Of a stretch of DNA of 21,871 nucleotides, positions 8,801 through 14,793 are shown piece after piece (position 1 is the first letter of the stretch; each line of letters opens with the position of its first letter). Position numbers and translations under genes: made by a program. The notes beneath the pieces are model-generated. The model ran no database searches, was not told the origin of the DNA, and was given only the letters and a program-made list of their open reading frames with translations. Source of the stretch: Actinomycetes bacterium (GTDB taxonomy: Bacteria; Actinomycetota; Actinomycetes; Propionibacteriales; Propionibacteriaceae); assembly GCA_023393755.1 (NCBI GenBank), contig JAEXCA010000048.1:1-21871 (forward strand), given 5' to 3'.

Positions 8801-8914
8801 AGAAGCGTCCTCACCTGGCGCGACGCCGCTGGCGACCAGGGCGACCTATCACAGCGCAACTACGCGATCCTGCGCACCCATCGCTGGCTGGAACGGTCCA
8901 GCCAAGCTAGCTGA
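5876..8914 (+). CDS. Membrane-anchored LysM and BTAD/winged-helix protein
   Basis: This 1012-residue protein joins a cell-wall-facing half to a regulator-like half. Membrane segments lie at about 5-27, 59-82 and 101-120. A LysM peptidoglycan-binding domain follows at about 161-218 (YTVKKGDTLSQIALDKTG ... WKITIPA), then a Lys/Pro/Ala and Thr/Pro-rich linker (about 219-300) and a further membrane helix (301-325, APVWLLSGLAGAGALLAGG). The long C-terminal part should be cytoplasmic; it includes a winged-helix-like segment near 755-830 (RPRLRVLGPIKVRI ... VADALGITDGRVRQDMSIVRAW) and a helical repeat end like bacterial transcriptional activation (BTAD) domains. Such proteins recur at the end of actinobacterial Tad operons. 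A 12-bp repeat near residues 532-543 encodes VATA three times. A wall-sensing regulator or pilus anchor is inference. Confidence 0.8.
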   Translation: MTRLRGLLALLGLAAIVIGMPALLITAAPIGALSITWTPEGIWQALTTPDNGTIGLAVFKLIGWLAWAILTVAVLLEVVALARRTPVPRLPGLTVFQLFARRLVVSAAVLFVATSTLATSDLATAPVAQAAGIPQHPVPTQVLPGNPRPAENPKQVGKPSTYTVKKGDTLSQIALDKTGRAANYPKLFQASTRTVQPGGRHLTDPDEIDIGWKITIPAELTKPAKDKTVKAQPAKEKPAKEQPVKQTSSTTALPSAPQSSPAQVQQPSTPASVRPTTAPTEQRSPAAVASPATATEPTTEAPVWLLSGLAGAGALLAGGLGLALARRRAAQFRSRRPGRMIAVPPPDTLPVEKTIIREGSPTGATVLFIDEILRRTTAALTTAKQPVPVLVGVDVHPDHLTLRLAGPADLPPVWTCLDGDARQIWRVRADADPEQVGPLEADGAPPWPQLVTLGRDTAGWRLINLEALGVASLTGDPVNCRDLARYLVTELAVSPWARDVQVDCLAICAELPGLAPDRVHFHDEPAVITDRVATAVATAVATADRLADVQPATLETARVTFADEDLWASQLLISATTDAEHLDVLTRLVADQKGRTGTAVLLVGPDRPPTATEIRLTANGRVQVPALDLNLIANGLTEDEARGCVALMAAGRNLDDTAMPVVDDPDRADWTQFCDEAGAIRPDLTVPRDSDDPDAISLLPEPDTVYLTQTANTAEDLAELAPKITVEVAELIQASDPTLDDDLAAWWADSCIRPRLRVLGPIKVRIGTGGSAAAALNRKPACKDAVTYLATRPHGATTTEVADALGITDGRVRQDMSIVRAWLGDNPATGRPFLPAATKHPLAAERGVGLYLIEDLLCDADLFKRLRLRGETRGPDGINDLRTALRLVNGAPYDGLRTRGTAWLSTSPLDQHLLCSIVDVAHIVSTIAIETGDLQQARAAAELAVLVAPTEANPQMDLAAIAARTGDDVNAAAIARSVLTWRDAAGDQGDLSQRNYAILRTHRWLERSSQAS
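7469..7504 (+). repeat. Three tandem copies of a 12-bp unit inside the LysM-BTAD gene
   Basis: The unit gtcgccaccgcc occurs three times in succession without mismatch and encodes VATA-VATA-VATA. The repeat is in frame (12 bp), so gain or loss of copies would change protein length without a frameshift. Confidence 0.9.
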
Positions 8915-8965
8915 CGGTCCCAACTCGATCGTGGGGGTCGGGTAGATCCGCCCGCTTCTGCTTGA

Positions 8966-8978
8966 TATGTGGGTGATC
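8966..8978 (+). repeat. Left arm of 13-bp inverted repeat
   Basis: Reads tatgtgggtgatc and is exactly complementary to 11389-11401. It lies in the gap between the LysM-BTAD stop and the first recombinase. Homology does not extend beyond the 13 bases on either side. Confidence 0.85.
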
Positions 8979-9023
8979 TTCTGGTTCGCCGACGCCGGGG
9001 TGGTGCGGGTGTCAGGATCGGGT

Positions 9024-9028
9024 GGAGG
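9024..9028 (+). promoter_or_regulatory. Ribosome binding site deciding the recombinase 1 start
   Basis: GGAGG sits 8 bases before the ATG at 9037. An in-frame GTG at 9022 overlaps this site and has no ribosome binding site of its own, so the ATG is the better start. Confidence 0.7.
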
Positions 9029-9036
9029 TGCTTGGG

Positions 9037-10140
9037 ATGTCGCTGTTGCCGTGTTTGCTGCCTACTCGTGATCGGGTGGCGGGTGCGCCGCCTGGCCGGT
9101 TCGGGGATCCGCTGGTCGACGCCTATCTGGAGTTCCTGGTGGCTCGGGTTCGTCCGAACTCGGTGTTGGCGGCCTGGTATGACCTGACGGTGTTCTTCGC
9201 CGTGGTCGGCAAGCCGGTGGTCGCGGTGACGCCAGCGGACGTGTTCGGGTTCATCACAGCGCAACGCGCGGGGACGGCGTCGGTGCCGGCGGCGAGTGTG
9301 GCGCCGGTGGGGGTCGGTTCGGCGGGGGTGTCGTTGCGGACGATCCATCGCCGCCTGTCGACGATCAGCGGTCTGTACGGGTTCCTGGCGGCGCGGGGTG
9401 ACGTGCGGGCGAGTCCGGTGCCGAAGGGGTTGCCGACGCGCCGGGAACGGAACCGGCCACGCCAGGGCGTGCCGTTGGTCCGGGCGCCGCGGACGTTGCC
9501 GACGATCCTGGCCCCGGCCGAGGTGGATGCGTTGACGGCCGCGCTGCGGACGCATCGGGATCGGGCGATGGTGGCGGCGATGGTGCTGGGAGGCCTGCGT
9601 CGGTGTGAGGTGTTGGGGCTGCGGATCGGTGACCTGCAGGTGACGCAACGGCGGGTGTTCGTCGCCGACGGCAAGGGTGGGCACCAGCGGCTGGTCCCGA
9701 TCGCGGATCTGTTCTTCACCCAGGTGGCTGCCTATCTGGAACAGGAGCGTCCCGCCGACGCCGATACCGATGCTTTGTTCGTGGTGCTCAAGCGTCCCCG
9801 ACGCGGCCAGCCTCTGACCGCCTACGGCCTGGACGAGGTCCTCGACGGGGCGAGGAGGCGGGCCGGGTTGGCGCATGCGACCTGTCACGAGTTGCGGCAC
9901 ACCTGCCTGACCCGGCTGCGGGAAGCGGGGATGGCACTGGAGGCGGTCCAGGCCCAGGCAGGGCACGCGTCGATCGAATCGACGAGGATCTACCTGCACC
10001 TGGCTGATGACTGGTTGGCGTCGCAGTACCGCAATGCCGCCGAGGTGATCGACGCCCAGGTCTTCGCCGAGCACCCCCTCCCACCGCCATCACCGTCGGC
10101 CCGGCCGGTGCTGGTTCCCGGATTCCGGAGGCTGCGATGA
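9037..10140 (+). CDS. Tyrosine recombinase 1 of a tandem pair
   Basis: This 367-residue XerC/D-like site-specific recombinase has an N-terminal SAM-like core-binding domain (about 20-135), a linker rich in basic residues (TRRERNRPRQG) and a C-terminal catalytic domain. Catalytic residues are visible: Arg188 in LGGLRRCEVLGL, Lys in VADGKGGHQRL, His284 and Arg287 in CHELRHTCLTRL, His310 in AGHAS and the nucleophile Tyr319 in STRIYLHL. All are present, so the enzyme should be active. The start at 9037 is supported by GGAGG 8 bases upstream. The stop overlaps the start of recombinase 2 by four bases, so the two proteins are probably made together and may act as a hetero-complex. Confidence 0.9.
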   Translation: MSLLPCLLPTRDRVAGAPPGRFGDPLVDAYLEFLVARVRPNSVLAAWYDLTVFFAVVGKPVVAVTPADVFGFITAQRAGTASVPAASVAPVGVGSAGVSLRTIHRRLSTISGLYGFLAARGDVRASPVPKGLPTRRERNRPRQGVPLVRAPRTLPTILAPAEVDALTAALRTHRDRAMVAAMVLGGLRRCEVLGLRIGDLQVTQRRVFVADGKGGHQRLVPIADLFFTQVAAYLEQERPADADTDALFVVLKRPRRGQPLTAYGLDEVLDGARRRAGLAHATCHELRHTCLTRLREAGMALEAVQAQAGHASIESTRIYLHLADDWLASQYRNAAEVIDAQVFAEHPLPPPSPSARPVLVPGFRRLR

Positions 10141-11384
10141 GCGCTCCGTTGCGGATGCCCACGTGGGACGAACTCGCCGCGGCCCGCCCCGACATGGTCG
10201 CCACGATGCGCGCCTACCTGACTCAGATCAGCTGCGTGCTACGGCCCGGCAGCGTGATGGGAGCCGACCTCGCGCTGCGGTCGCTGGCGGAGTTCCTGCT
10301 CGCCGAACACCCCCACATCCAGCGGGTTGCCGACATCGACCGGCCTCAAATCGAGGGCTACAAACCGTGGCTCGCGGCCCGTCCGGGACAGAACCGGGAC
10401 CGGGTCACGCCGGCGACGATCGCTCACCGGCTCGGGACGTTGCGGATGTTCTTCCTCCGCATCGACGAGTGGGGCTGGGACGACGCGCCGGCCAGGGTGC
10501 CGATGTTCCACGGGGACGTGCCCCGCCAGCACCACGCCCTGCCCAAGGCCCTCGACGATCCGACCGCAGCCAAGCTGCTCCGCGCCGCCCAGGCCGACAG
10601 GCGGACGCTCGTCGGGGTCACGGTCGAGTTCCTGCTCCGCACCGGGCTGCGGGTCGGGGAGTACACCGCGCTCGCCGCCGATGCGGTCGTGCTGATCGGC
10701 GATACCCATTGGCTGCATGTGCCCGTCGGCAAGCTCCACGAGGACCGCTACCTGCCACTGCACCCCCGCGTCGTCGAGCTGGTCGACTCCTACCGCGACG
10801 CGCACGTGCCAGCCGGGCACCCGCTGCTCCTGCCGCGGGAGAACGGCAAACCCCTGGATCGGCACACCGTCACCCGGTTCATCAACAAGGCCGGCGCCTC
10901 CGCCGGGCTGGGCCACATCCATCCCCACCAGCTGCGCCACACCCTGGCGACCCAGGCGATCAACCGGGGCATGAGCCTGGAAGCGATCGCCGCGATGCTC
11001 GGCCACAAGTCCCTCGACATGACGCTGGTGTACGCCAAGATCGCGAACCGGACCGTCGCCGAGGAGTACTTCACCGTCGCCGAGAAGGTCGACGCCCTCT
11101 ATGCCAGGCCAGCCCAACTACCCGCCGACGCCCTCGGCCCGAACATGGCCCGCCTCAACCGCGAGCACCACCGGCTCCTCGGCAACGGTTACTGCGTGCG
11201 CCCCACCGTCATGGACTGCGAGTTCGAGAACATCTGCGAAACCTGCGCCTACTTCACCACCGGCCTCGAGTTCCGACCCACCCTGATCGCCCAACGCGCC
11301 GACGCGTGCGCCAAAGGCCAAACCCGACGCGCCACCATCTACGACAGGCTCATCGCCGGCCTCGACACCACCGAAGCCTCTTGA
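10137..11384 (+). CDS. Tyrosine recombinase 2 of a tandem pair, with Cys-rich tail
   Basis: This 415-residue tyrosine recombinase has a core-binding N-terminal domain (about 20-130) and a catalytic domain with Arg172 (RTGLRVGEY), Lys199 (PVGKLHEDR), His264/Arg267 (HPHQLRHTLAT), His290 (LGHKS) and Tyr299 (LVYAKI). A C-terminal extension of about 100 residues follows the catalytic Tyr. It contains four cysteines, C353, C361, C367 and C370 (C-x7-C-x5-C-x2-C), which look like a metal-binding knuckle. Tandem partners with such tails are known in multi-recombinase elements; the exact family cannot be fixed without a search. The start overlaps the stop of recombinase 1 (ATGA). The right inverted-repeat arm begins 5 bases after the stop. 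Confidence 0.9.
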   Translation: MSAPLRMPTWDELAAARPDMVATMRAYLTQISCVLRPGSVMGADLALRSLAEFLLAEHPHIQRVADIDRPQIEGYKPWLAARPGQNRDRVTPATIAHRLGTLRMFFLRIDEWGWDDAPARVPMFHGDVPRQHHALPKALDDPTAAKLLRAAQADRRTLVGVTVEFLLRTGLRVGEYTALAADAVVLIGDTHWLHVPVGKLHEDRYLPLHPRVVELVDSYRDAHVPAGHPLLLPRENGKPLDRHTVTRFINKAGASAGLGHIHPHQLRHTLATQAINRGMSLEAIAAMLGHKSLDMTLVYAKIANRTVAEEYFTVAEKVDALYARPAQLPADALGPNMARLNREHHRLLGNGYCVRPTVMDCEFENICETCAYFTTGLEFRPTLIAQRADACAKGQTRRATIYDRLIAGLDTTEAS

Positions 11385-11388
11385 CAAC

Positions 11389-11401
11389 GATCACCCACAT
11401 A
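11389..11401 (-). repeat. Right arm of 13-bp inverted repeat
   Basis: Reads gatcacccacata on the plus strand, the exact reverse complement of 8966-8978. It begins 5 bases after the recombinase 2 stop. Confidence 0.85.
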
Positions 11402-11428
11402 ATGCCGAGTTGAGGATGTACCGAACCA

Positions 11429-11446
11429 CCCGGGCTGGAGCCCGGG
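11429..11446 (+). terminator. GC-rich hairpin after the recombinase pair
   Basis: cccgggc and gcccggg pair around a 4-base tgga loop, about 45 bases after the recombinase 2 stop. There is no T run after it, so it is only a candidate terminator. The surrounding stretch, 11402-11569, shows no gene I can support. Confidence 0.35.
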
Positions 11447-11569
11447 GTCCGCAACTGGCCGATGACCGCGATCATTGTTTGTTCGGTCATGGGTCGGGGC
11501 TTGGCGTCGTCAGGCCCCCAGGTTCGGAGGGGTGGCCGGGTTCCGAGGTGGCGGGCTGCGCCCCGCCGT

Positions 11570-11656
11570 TCAGCCGGTGGGGCGCAGGTAGCTGATCAGC
11601 TGCGAGCGCTGGTGGATGCCCAGCTTGCGGTAGACCTGCTGGATGTGGTGGACCGA
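11570..11656 (-). pseudogene. C-terminal remnant of a LuxR-type regulator
   Basis: On the minus strand one frame reads SVHHIQQVYRKLGIHQRSQ then LISYLRPTG and a TGA at 11570-11572. This is the recognition helix and end of a LuxR/NarL helix-turn-helix (compare the usual T-V-x-x-H-x-x-x-I-Y-R-K-L-G-V-x-x-R). The frame stays open to about 11690 but the rest of the HTH and any N-terminal domain are missing; the space is occupied by the 3' end of the ACT-domain ORF in another frame. It therefore looks like the stump of a gene cut by recombination. It differs from the intact response regulator at 12466-13086. Confidence 0.65.
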
Positions 11657-11657
11657 C

Positions 11658-11939
11658 CTATTCCCATCGCGTGAATGCTCCCCGGGGATCCGCTGTGCGC
11701 TTGCGGGCAACTGTCACTACACAGGTGAGCCGTTCCAGTTGCTTGTGTAGGAGCTCCGCCTGGTCCTCACTGGCGGTGAGCTGGTGCTCGAGGAGCCAGA
11801 GGTTGGGCTTGTTTGTGACCCAAGCAGTGATTGATCGTGGTCTGGTGCCGCGGTGACGCAGCAGGCCCACGACTCGATTGACCCCGTCGAGCCCGTCGTG
11901 CACGGTGATGCGCAGGATCCAGTCCGATACCTGATCCAC
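11658..11939 (-). CDS. Small ACT-domain protein, IlvM-like
   Basis: This 93-residue protein starts with a GTG at 11939. The pattern WILRITVHDGLDGVNRVVG, then LLRHRGTRPRSITAWV, then LWLLEHQLTASEDQAELL and KQLERLTCVVTVARK is that of an ACT domain. It is closest in my recognition to the small regulatory subunits of acetolactate synthase of the IlvM type, which share 'L..VLRVVRHRG' and 'S.....LL..QL.KL..V..V'. No acetolactate synthase large subunit is nearby, so its partner is unknown. It begins directly after the TGA of the decayed HsmA-like frame, an arrangement that could still allow coupled translation. The region around it is decayed, so it may be a surviving or a non-functional gene. Confidence 0.5.
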   Translation of the reverse strand: MDQVSDWILRITVHDGLDGVNRVVGLLRHRGTRPRSITAWVTNKPNLWLLEHQLTASEDQAELLHKQLERLTCVVTVARKRTADPRGAFTRWE

Positions 11940-11940
11940 C

Positions 11941-12230
11941 TCAGGTTCCGGTCATGGCCGTGGTGGCGCCGGCGACGTACGGGATGGGCCAGAGAACCGA
12001 GGCGCCGACGCTCAAGCGGTGTAAGACGAGCTTCTCGCGGTCGCGGTCGCGGTCGCGGTTGCGGGGCAGTACCACGTCTGCCCGGATCAGGTGGATCGCC
12101 ATCAGGATGATGGCGATCGTGCTGGTGACGGCCATCAGGGTGCCGATTCCTCGGGCGCTGTTGTCGTCCTTCGGCGGCTTCTGGCGTTTTGGGTCATAAG
12201 GAACGTACCAGTGGAGTCGGCGGCGAGGGT
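11941..12230 (-). pseudogene. Frameshifted second copy of an HsmA/TIGR03987-like gene
   Basis: The frame ending at 11941 reads LMAVTSTIAIILMAIHLIR and later LVLHRLSVGASVLWPIPYVAGA. It aligns closely with the end of the intact protein at 14794-15222 (LMAWTGAAALALMAVHLAW ... LAFHRFSLAVWALWLIPYLAGA). The similarity extends upstream of its only ATG (12135), so that ATG is not the true start. In a different frame just upstream (12192-12218) is DSTGTFLMT, matching DASGTALMT of the intact copy. The distance between these two matches is 53 bases here and 57 in the intact gene, a net loss of four bases that shifts the frame. Little similarity is seen further upstream. A TCGCGG repeat expansion also lies inside. 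This is a degraded, 5'-truncated paralogue. Confidence 0.7.
12035..12058. repeat. Four tandem TCGCGG hexamers
   Basis: Four perfect copies of tcgcgg lie inside the HsmA-like pseudogene and encode an Arg-Asp run (RNRDRDRDREK) on the minus strand. The intact paralogue has RNRESERLAFHR at the same place, so the pseudogene is about four residues longer there, consistent with slippage. Confidence 0.85.
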
Positions 12231-12426
12231 GGGGGTGATGATCTCGCTGGCGGGGACGAGCACGATGTTCTCCTACGGGTGGCTGTGCTTGGTGGCGAGG
12301 TGGAGGAGCCTTGGCTGGGTCAGCTTTTGACGAGTCCGGTTGTGGGTGCGGCTGCTGCGGTCCAGCAGGACCGCGGATCGCTGGCGCGACGGCCAGGACG
12401 CCGACGGCGACCCGGAGCGCGGTAGG

Positions 12427-12448
12427 GCTGGCCGCGGCGAAGGCCAGC
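12427..12448 (-). terminator. Hairpin after the response regulator gene
   Basis: gctggcc and ggccagc form a 7-bp stem with an 8-base loop, 17 bases beyond the stop of the response regulator on the minus strand. No U-rich tail follows, so this is a weak terminator call. Between it and the pseudogene (about 12231-12426) I see no supportable gene. Confidence 0.35.
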
Positions 12449-12465
12449 GGGTTGGCGGCACGCGG

Positions 12466-13086
12466 CTATGGGATCAGCCCGTGGGTTCGGGCGGCGGCGA
12501 CTGCGGAGGTGCGGCTGTCTGTGTGGAGTTTGCCGAAGATGTGGACGAGGTGGGTTTTTACTGTGGCCTCGGAGATGAAGAGCGTGCGGGCGATTTCCTT
12601 GTTGGCCAGTCCGTCGGCGACGAGTCTCAGGACGTCCAGCTCGCGGTCGCTGAGTTGGGGGACACCGTGGGTCATCCGGTCGGCGACTCGTCGTTCGAGT
12701 TCGGGGGACAGGACGAGTCGTCCGCCGGCGGCGTCGTGGATGCCTTGGACGATCACCTCGGGCTCGGCGTCTTTCAGGAGGTAGCCGGCTGCTCCGGCCA
12801 TGACCGCCCGGACGATGTCGCTGTCGTTGTCGTAGGTGGTCAGGATGAGCACGGCGGGACGCTCGCCCCCGCGCCGCAGGGTCTCGGTCAGGGTGACCCC
12901 GTCGATCCCGTCGCCGAGGCGAAGGTCGCTGAGGACGACGTCTGGGTCCAGGGTGGCGACGAGGGTGAGTGCTTCTTCGGCTGTGGCCGCGGCTCCGACC
13001 ACGTTGAGGGTTGGTTCGCCGGCGAGGAGTGCGCGGAGCCCGGAGCGGACGACGGGGTGGTCGTCGACGAGCAGGACCGTGATCAT
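12466..13086 (-). CDS. NarL/LuxR-family response regulator
   Basis: This 206-residue protein has an N-terminal receiver domain (1-120) with the acidic pair D8/D9 in LLVDDHPVVRSGL, phospho-acceptor D54 in VVLSDLRLG, the Thr of LTTYD (about 83-84) and Lys105 in GYLLKDAEP. A LuxR-type HTH follows at about 143-190 (LSDRELDVLRLVADGLANK ... SEATVKTHLVHIFGKL). All signature residues are present. Its ATG overlaps the stop of the histidine kinase gene by four bases, so the two form a co-translated pair. As the last gene of the operon it probably controls the upstream HsmA/DUF2871 membrane genes; that is inference. Confidence 0.93.
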   Translation of the reverse strand: MITVLLVDDHPVVRSGLRALLAGEPTLNVVGAAATAEEALTLVATLDPDVVLSDLRLGDGIDGVTLTETLRRGGERPAVLILTTYDNDSDIVRAVMAGAAGYLLKDAEPEVIVQGIHDAAGGRLVLSPELERRVADRMTHGVPQLSDRELDVLRLVADGLANKEIARTLFISEATVKTHLVHIFGKLHTDSRTSAVAAARTHGLIP

Positions 13087-14288
13087 GGCGTTCCGCCCGC
13101 CGCGGGAACGAACGGGACGGTGACCGAGATGGCCGTACCCTGCCCGGGTTCGCTTTCGATGGCGAGGCCACCGCCGATCGCGGCGAGGCGTTCCTTCAGC
13201 GCTCTCAGCCCGTAGCCTCCGGCCAGTGTGGGCTCGGCGGCGATGGCGCTCGGGTCGAAACCCACTCCGTCGTCAACCACGTCGAGGCGGACCTGGTCGT
13301 CGGCGCGGGCGAGGGTGACCCGGACGTGTGTGGCGCCGGCGTGCCGGCGCACGTTAGCCAGGGTTCCTTGCGCCGCGCGGAGGATGGCCACCTCGGTTGC
13401 GGTGTGCAGGCGCGGAAGGTTGGGGTCCAGGTCGATGGTGACGTCGGCATTCAGCTGGGTGGCCAGCTCGGTGGTCATTCGGGTCAGGGGTGCGGCGAGG
13501 CCTCCGGTGGCGAGGTCGTCGGGGGCCAGTGCGTATACGACGCGGCGCGATTCGGTGAGGTTCTCTGCTGCCGCCGCGCGGATCTGGGCCAGGAGTTCTT
13601 GTGCGCGCCCGGGGTCGGTTTCGCGAGCTGCTGCGCGGGTGAGGAGCAGGATCGAGGAGAAACCTTGGGCAAGGGTGTCGTGGATGTCGTGGGCGAGCCT
13701 GGTGCGTTCGGCGTTGACAGCCGCTTCCTGCTGCGTCCGGACCAGTTCATCAGAGAGCGCGTCCGCCTCCGCCTGGGCCTCCAGAACGCGGGCGAGCAGG
13801 CGTTGGTGTTCCTTGCCCTCCTGCTCGAGTCGGAGCGCGCCGCGGGCCAGGCCGACGGCGACGAGTGCACCGATGATCGGCCCGAGCACGGCGGCACTGG
13901 AGGACTGCCCGTGCTGGTTCAGCACGGCGATGGCCATCGCAACGCTGGCCGCGGTGAGGGTCAGGGCGAGCGGCAGGCTCACGACCTGGGCGACCCACAT
14001 CCAGACGGGGAAGGCGAGCCAGACGAAGTCCGGCGATACCCACATCAGCGCGACCGTGGCGCCCAGCAGCGCCACCACCCACACTGCCCTGCCTTTGGGG
14101 CCGAGGCGGCGGTGCGTGAGCAGCCCGGCGACGAAGAGCGCCGCGACGGCACCGCCGGCGAGGGCCACGGGCCAGCCCCGGTCCCCGACGCCGCGCGCCA
14201 CGCCGATCACCAGGAGTGCTCCGAAGAGGACGCTCTGGCCGATCCGCAGCAGCCCGGCAGCCACCGACGAGCTGGGCGTCGCGCGCAT
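13083..14288 (-). CDS. NarL-type sensor histidine kinase
   Basis: This 401-residue kinase has about five to six membrane segments in the first 150 residues (for example 18-35, 40-58, 68-84, 88-105, 108-125, 134-150) and no extracytoplasmic sensor domain, so it probably senses a signal in or at the membrane. A coiled segment (155-195) leads to the HisKA_3 dimerisation domain with phospho-acceptor His203 in RLAHDIHDTLAQGF. The ATPase domain shows the N box LANVRRHA (Asn312), DDGVGFD (339-345) and YGLRALKERLAAIGG. The start at 14288 is favoured by a double GGAGG just upstream, although the frame is open to 14369. It overlaps the response regulator start (ATGA) and begins 26 bases after the DUF2871 gene. 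Confidence 0.92.
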   Translation of the reverse strand: MRATPSSSVAAGLLRIGQSVLFGALLVIGVARGVGDRGWPVALAGGAVAALFVAGLLTHRRLGPKGRAVWVVALLGATVALMWVSPDFVWLAFPVWMWVAQVVSLPLALTLTAASVAMAIAVLNQHGQSSSAAVLGPIIGALVAVGLARGALRLEQEGKEHQRLLARVLEAQAEADALSDELVRTQQEAAVNAERTRLAHDIHDTLAQGFSSILLLTRAAARETDPGRAQELLAQIRAAAAENLTESRRVVYALAPDDLATGGLAAPLTRMTTELATQLNADVTIDLDPNLPRLHTATEVAILRAAQGTLANVRRHAGATHVRVTLARADDQVRLDVVDDGVGFDPSAIAAEPTLAGGYGLRALKERLAAIGGGLAIESEPGQGTAISVTVPFVPAAGGTP

Positions 14289-14292
14289 CGGG

Positions 14293-14301
14293 CCTCCCTC
14301 C
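14293..14301 (-). promoter_or_regulatory. Strong ribosome binding site for the kinase
   Basis: On the minus strand GGAGGGAGG lies 4 to 12 bases before the ATG at 14288. It decides this start over upstream in-frame codons that would overlap the DUF2871 gene. Confidence 0.7.
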
Positions 14302-14313
14302 ACACCGGTCAGG

Positions 14314-14763
14314 TTAGCCGCGCGCCGGCAGGGTGGCCGGCTCGGAGAGGGTGTCGGCCTTGAGGGCACGGCGCAGGATCAGGAAGAACAGGACGAACGA
14401 CCCGGTAAGGATCATGTGACCCAGCCCGGAGATGCCCGCGATCATCGGCGAGTCCGCGAACGTGGCGCCGAGCACCTGCAATGACCCCTTGACGAGCATC
14501 ATGGTGAACGTGAGGGCCAGGCCCGCGTTCCAGAACAGCAGGAACCAGCGCATTCGACGGTCGGCGTCGAGCGCGAACACCTTGGTGAGGGCCAGTACGA
14601 CCAACAGGATGATCGTTCCCAACGCGAGCGCGTGGGTGTGAGCCACGGACAGTTGGGTGAAGCCGGTGAAGTCGCGTTGGCGGGTGAACTCTCGGTAGAA
14701 CAGCCCGGACGCCAACCCCAGGGTCGTCCAGATGGCGGCAGAGGTGAACAGCTTCCTGATCAT
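14314..14763 (-). CDS. DUF2871 family membrane protein
   Basis: This 149-residue protein has four predicted membrane helices (about 8-22, 43-64, 74-93 and 113-131). The sequence ASGLFYREFTRQRDFTGFTQ followed by LSVAHTHALALGTIILLVVLAL matches the DUF2871 family, with its conserved YREFT, TGxTQLSVxHTH and a histidine-rich first loop. The function of DUF2871 is unknown; the conserved HTH histidines could bind a metal or haem, which is inference. The ATG at 14763 has GAAGGA about 7 bases upstream. It lies between the HsmA-like gene (31 bases upstream) and the kinase, and the four genes look like one operon. Confidence 0.8.
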   Translation of the reverse strand: MIRKLFTSAAIWTTLGLASGLFYREFTRQRDFTGFTQLSVAHTHALALGTIILLVVLALTKVFALDADRRMRWFLLFWNAGLALTFTMMLVKGSLQVLGATFADSPMIAGISGLGHMILTGSFVLFFLILRRALKADTLSEPATLPARG

Positions 14764-14793
14764 GGTTGGTCCTTCGATCGATGTGGTTGGGTC

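Larger units (their letters stand above)
8966..11401. mobile_element. Two-recombinase cassette bounded by 13-bp inverted repeats
   Basis: The two overlapping tyrosine recombinase genes are enclosed by the perfect inverted repeat tatgtgggtgatc (8966-8978) and gatcacccacata (11389-11401). The right arm begins 5 bases after the second recombinase's stop and the left arm is 58 bases before the first recombinase's ATG. No other gene lies inside. The layout resembles actinobacterial multi-recombinase elements such as the three-gene RIT elements, but only two genes are present. No target-site duplication is obvious directly outside the arms, so the true ends may lie further out. Alternatively the arms could be binding sites of the recombinases. 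Confidence 0.55.

Noticed and set aside
7573..8910. 445-codon plus-strand frame inside the LysM-BTAD gene
   Set aside because: The translation is almost entirely Arg, Pro, His and Thr, typical of a +1 shadow, and overlaps a frame with recognisable domains.
8915..9036. tRNA gene or tRNA-derived attachment site next to the recombinases
   Set aside because: No cloverleaf-like pairing, T-loop or CCA-adjacent pattern was found in the gap on either strand.
8962..11413. Target-site duplication outside the 13-bp inverted repeats
   Set aside because: The bases directly outside the arms (cttga on the left, atgcc on the right) do not match; a shared ttga occurs only at different distances and is too short to count.
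12035..12058. CRISPR-like or regulatory iteron array
   Set aside because: The units are contiguous 6-bp copies without spacers inside a reading frame; slippage in a pseudogene explains them.
11941..12135. 64-codon frame as an intact small membrane protein
   Set aside because: It has an ATG with a TGATG junction, but similarity to the intact HsmA-like protein extends upstream of that ATG and continues in another frame, so it is better explained as the end of a broken gene.
12340..13215. 291-codon plus-strand frame opposite the response regulator
   Set aside because: Composition is a Gly/Val/Glu-rich antisense shadow; the minus strand holds a response regulator with all signature residues.
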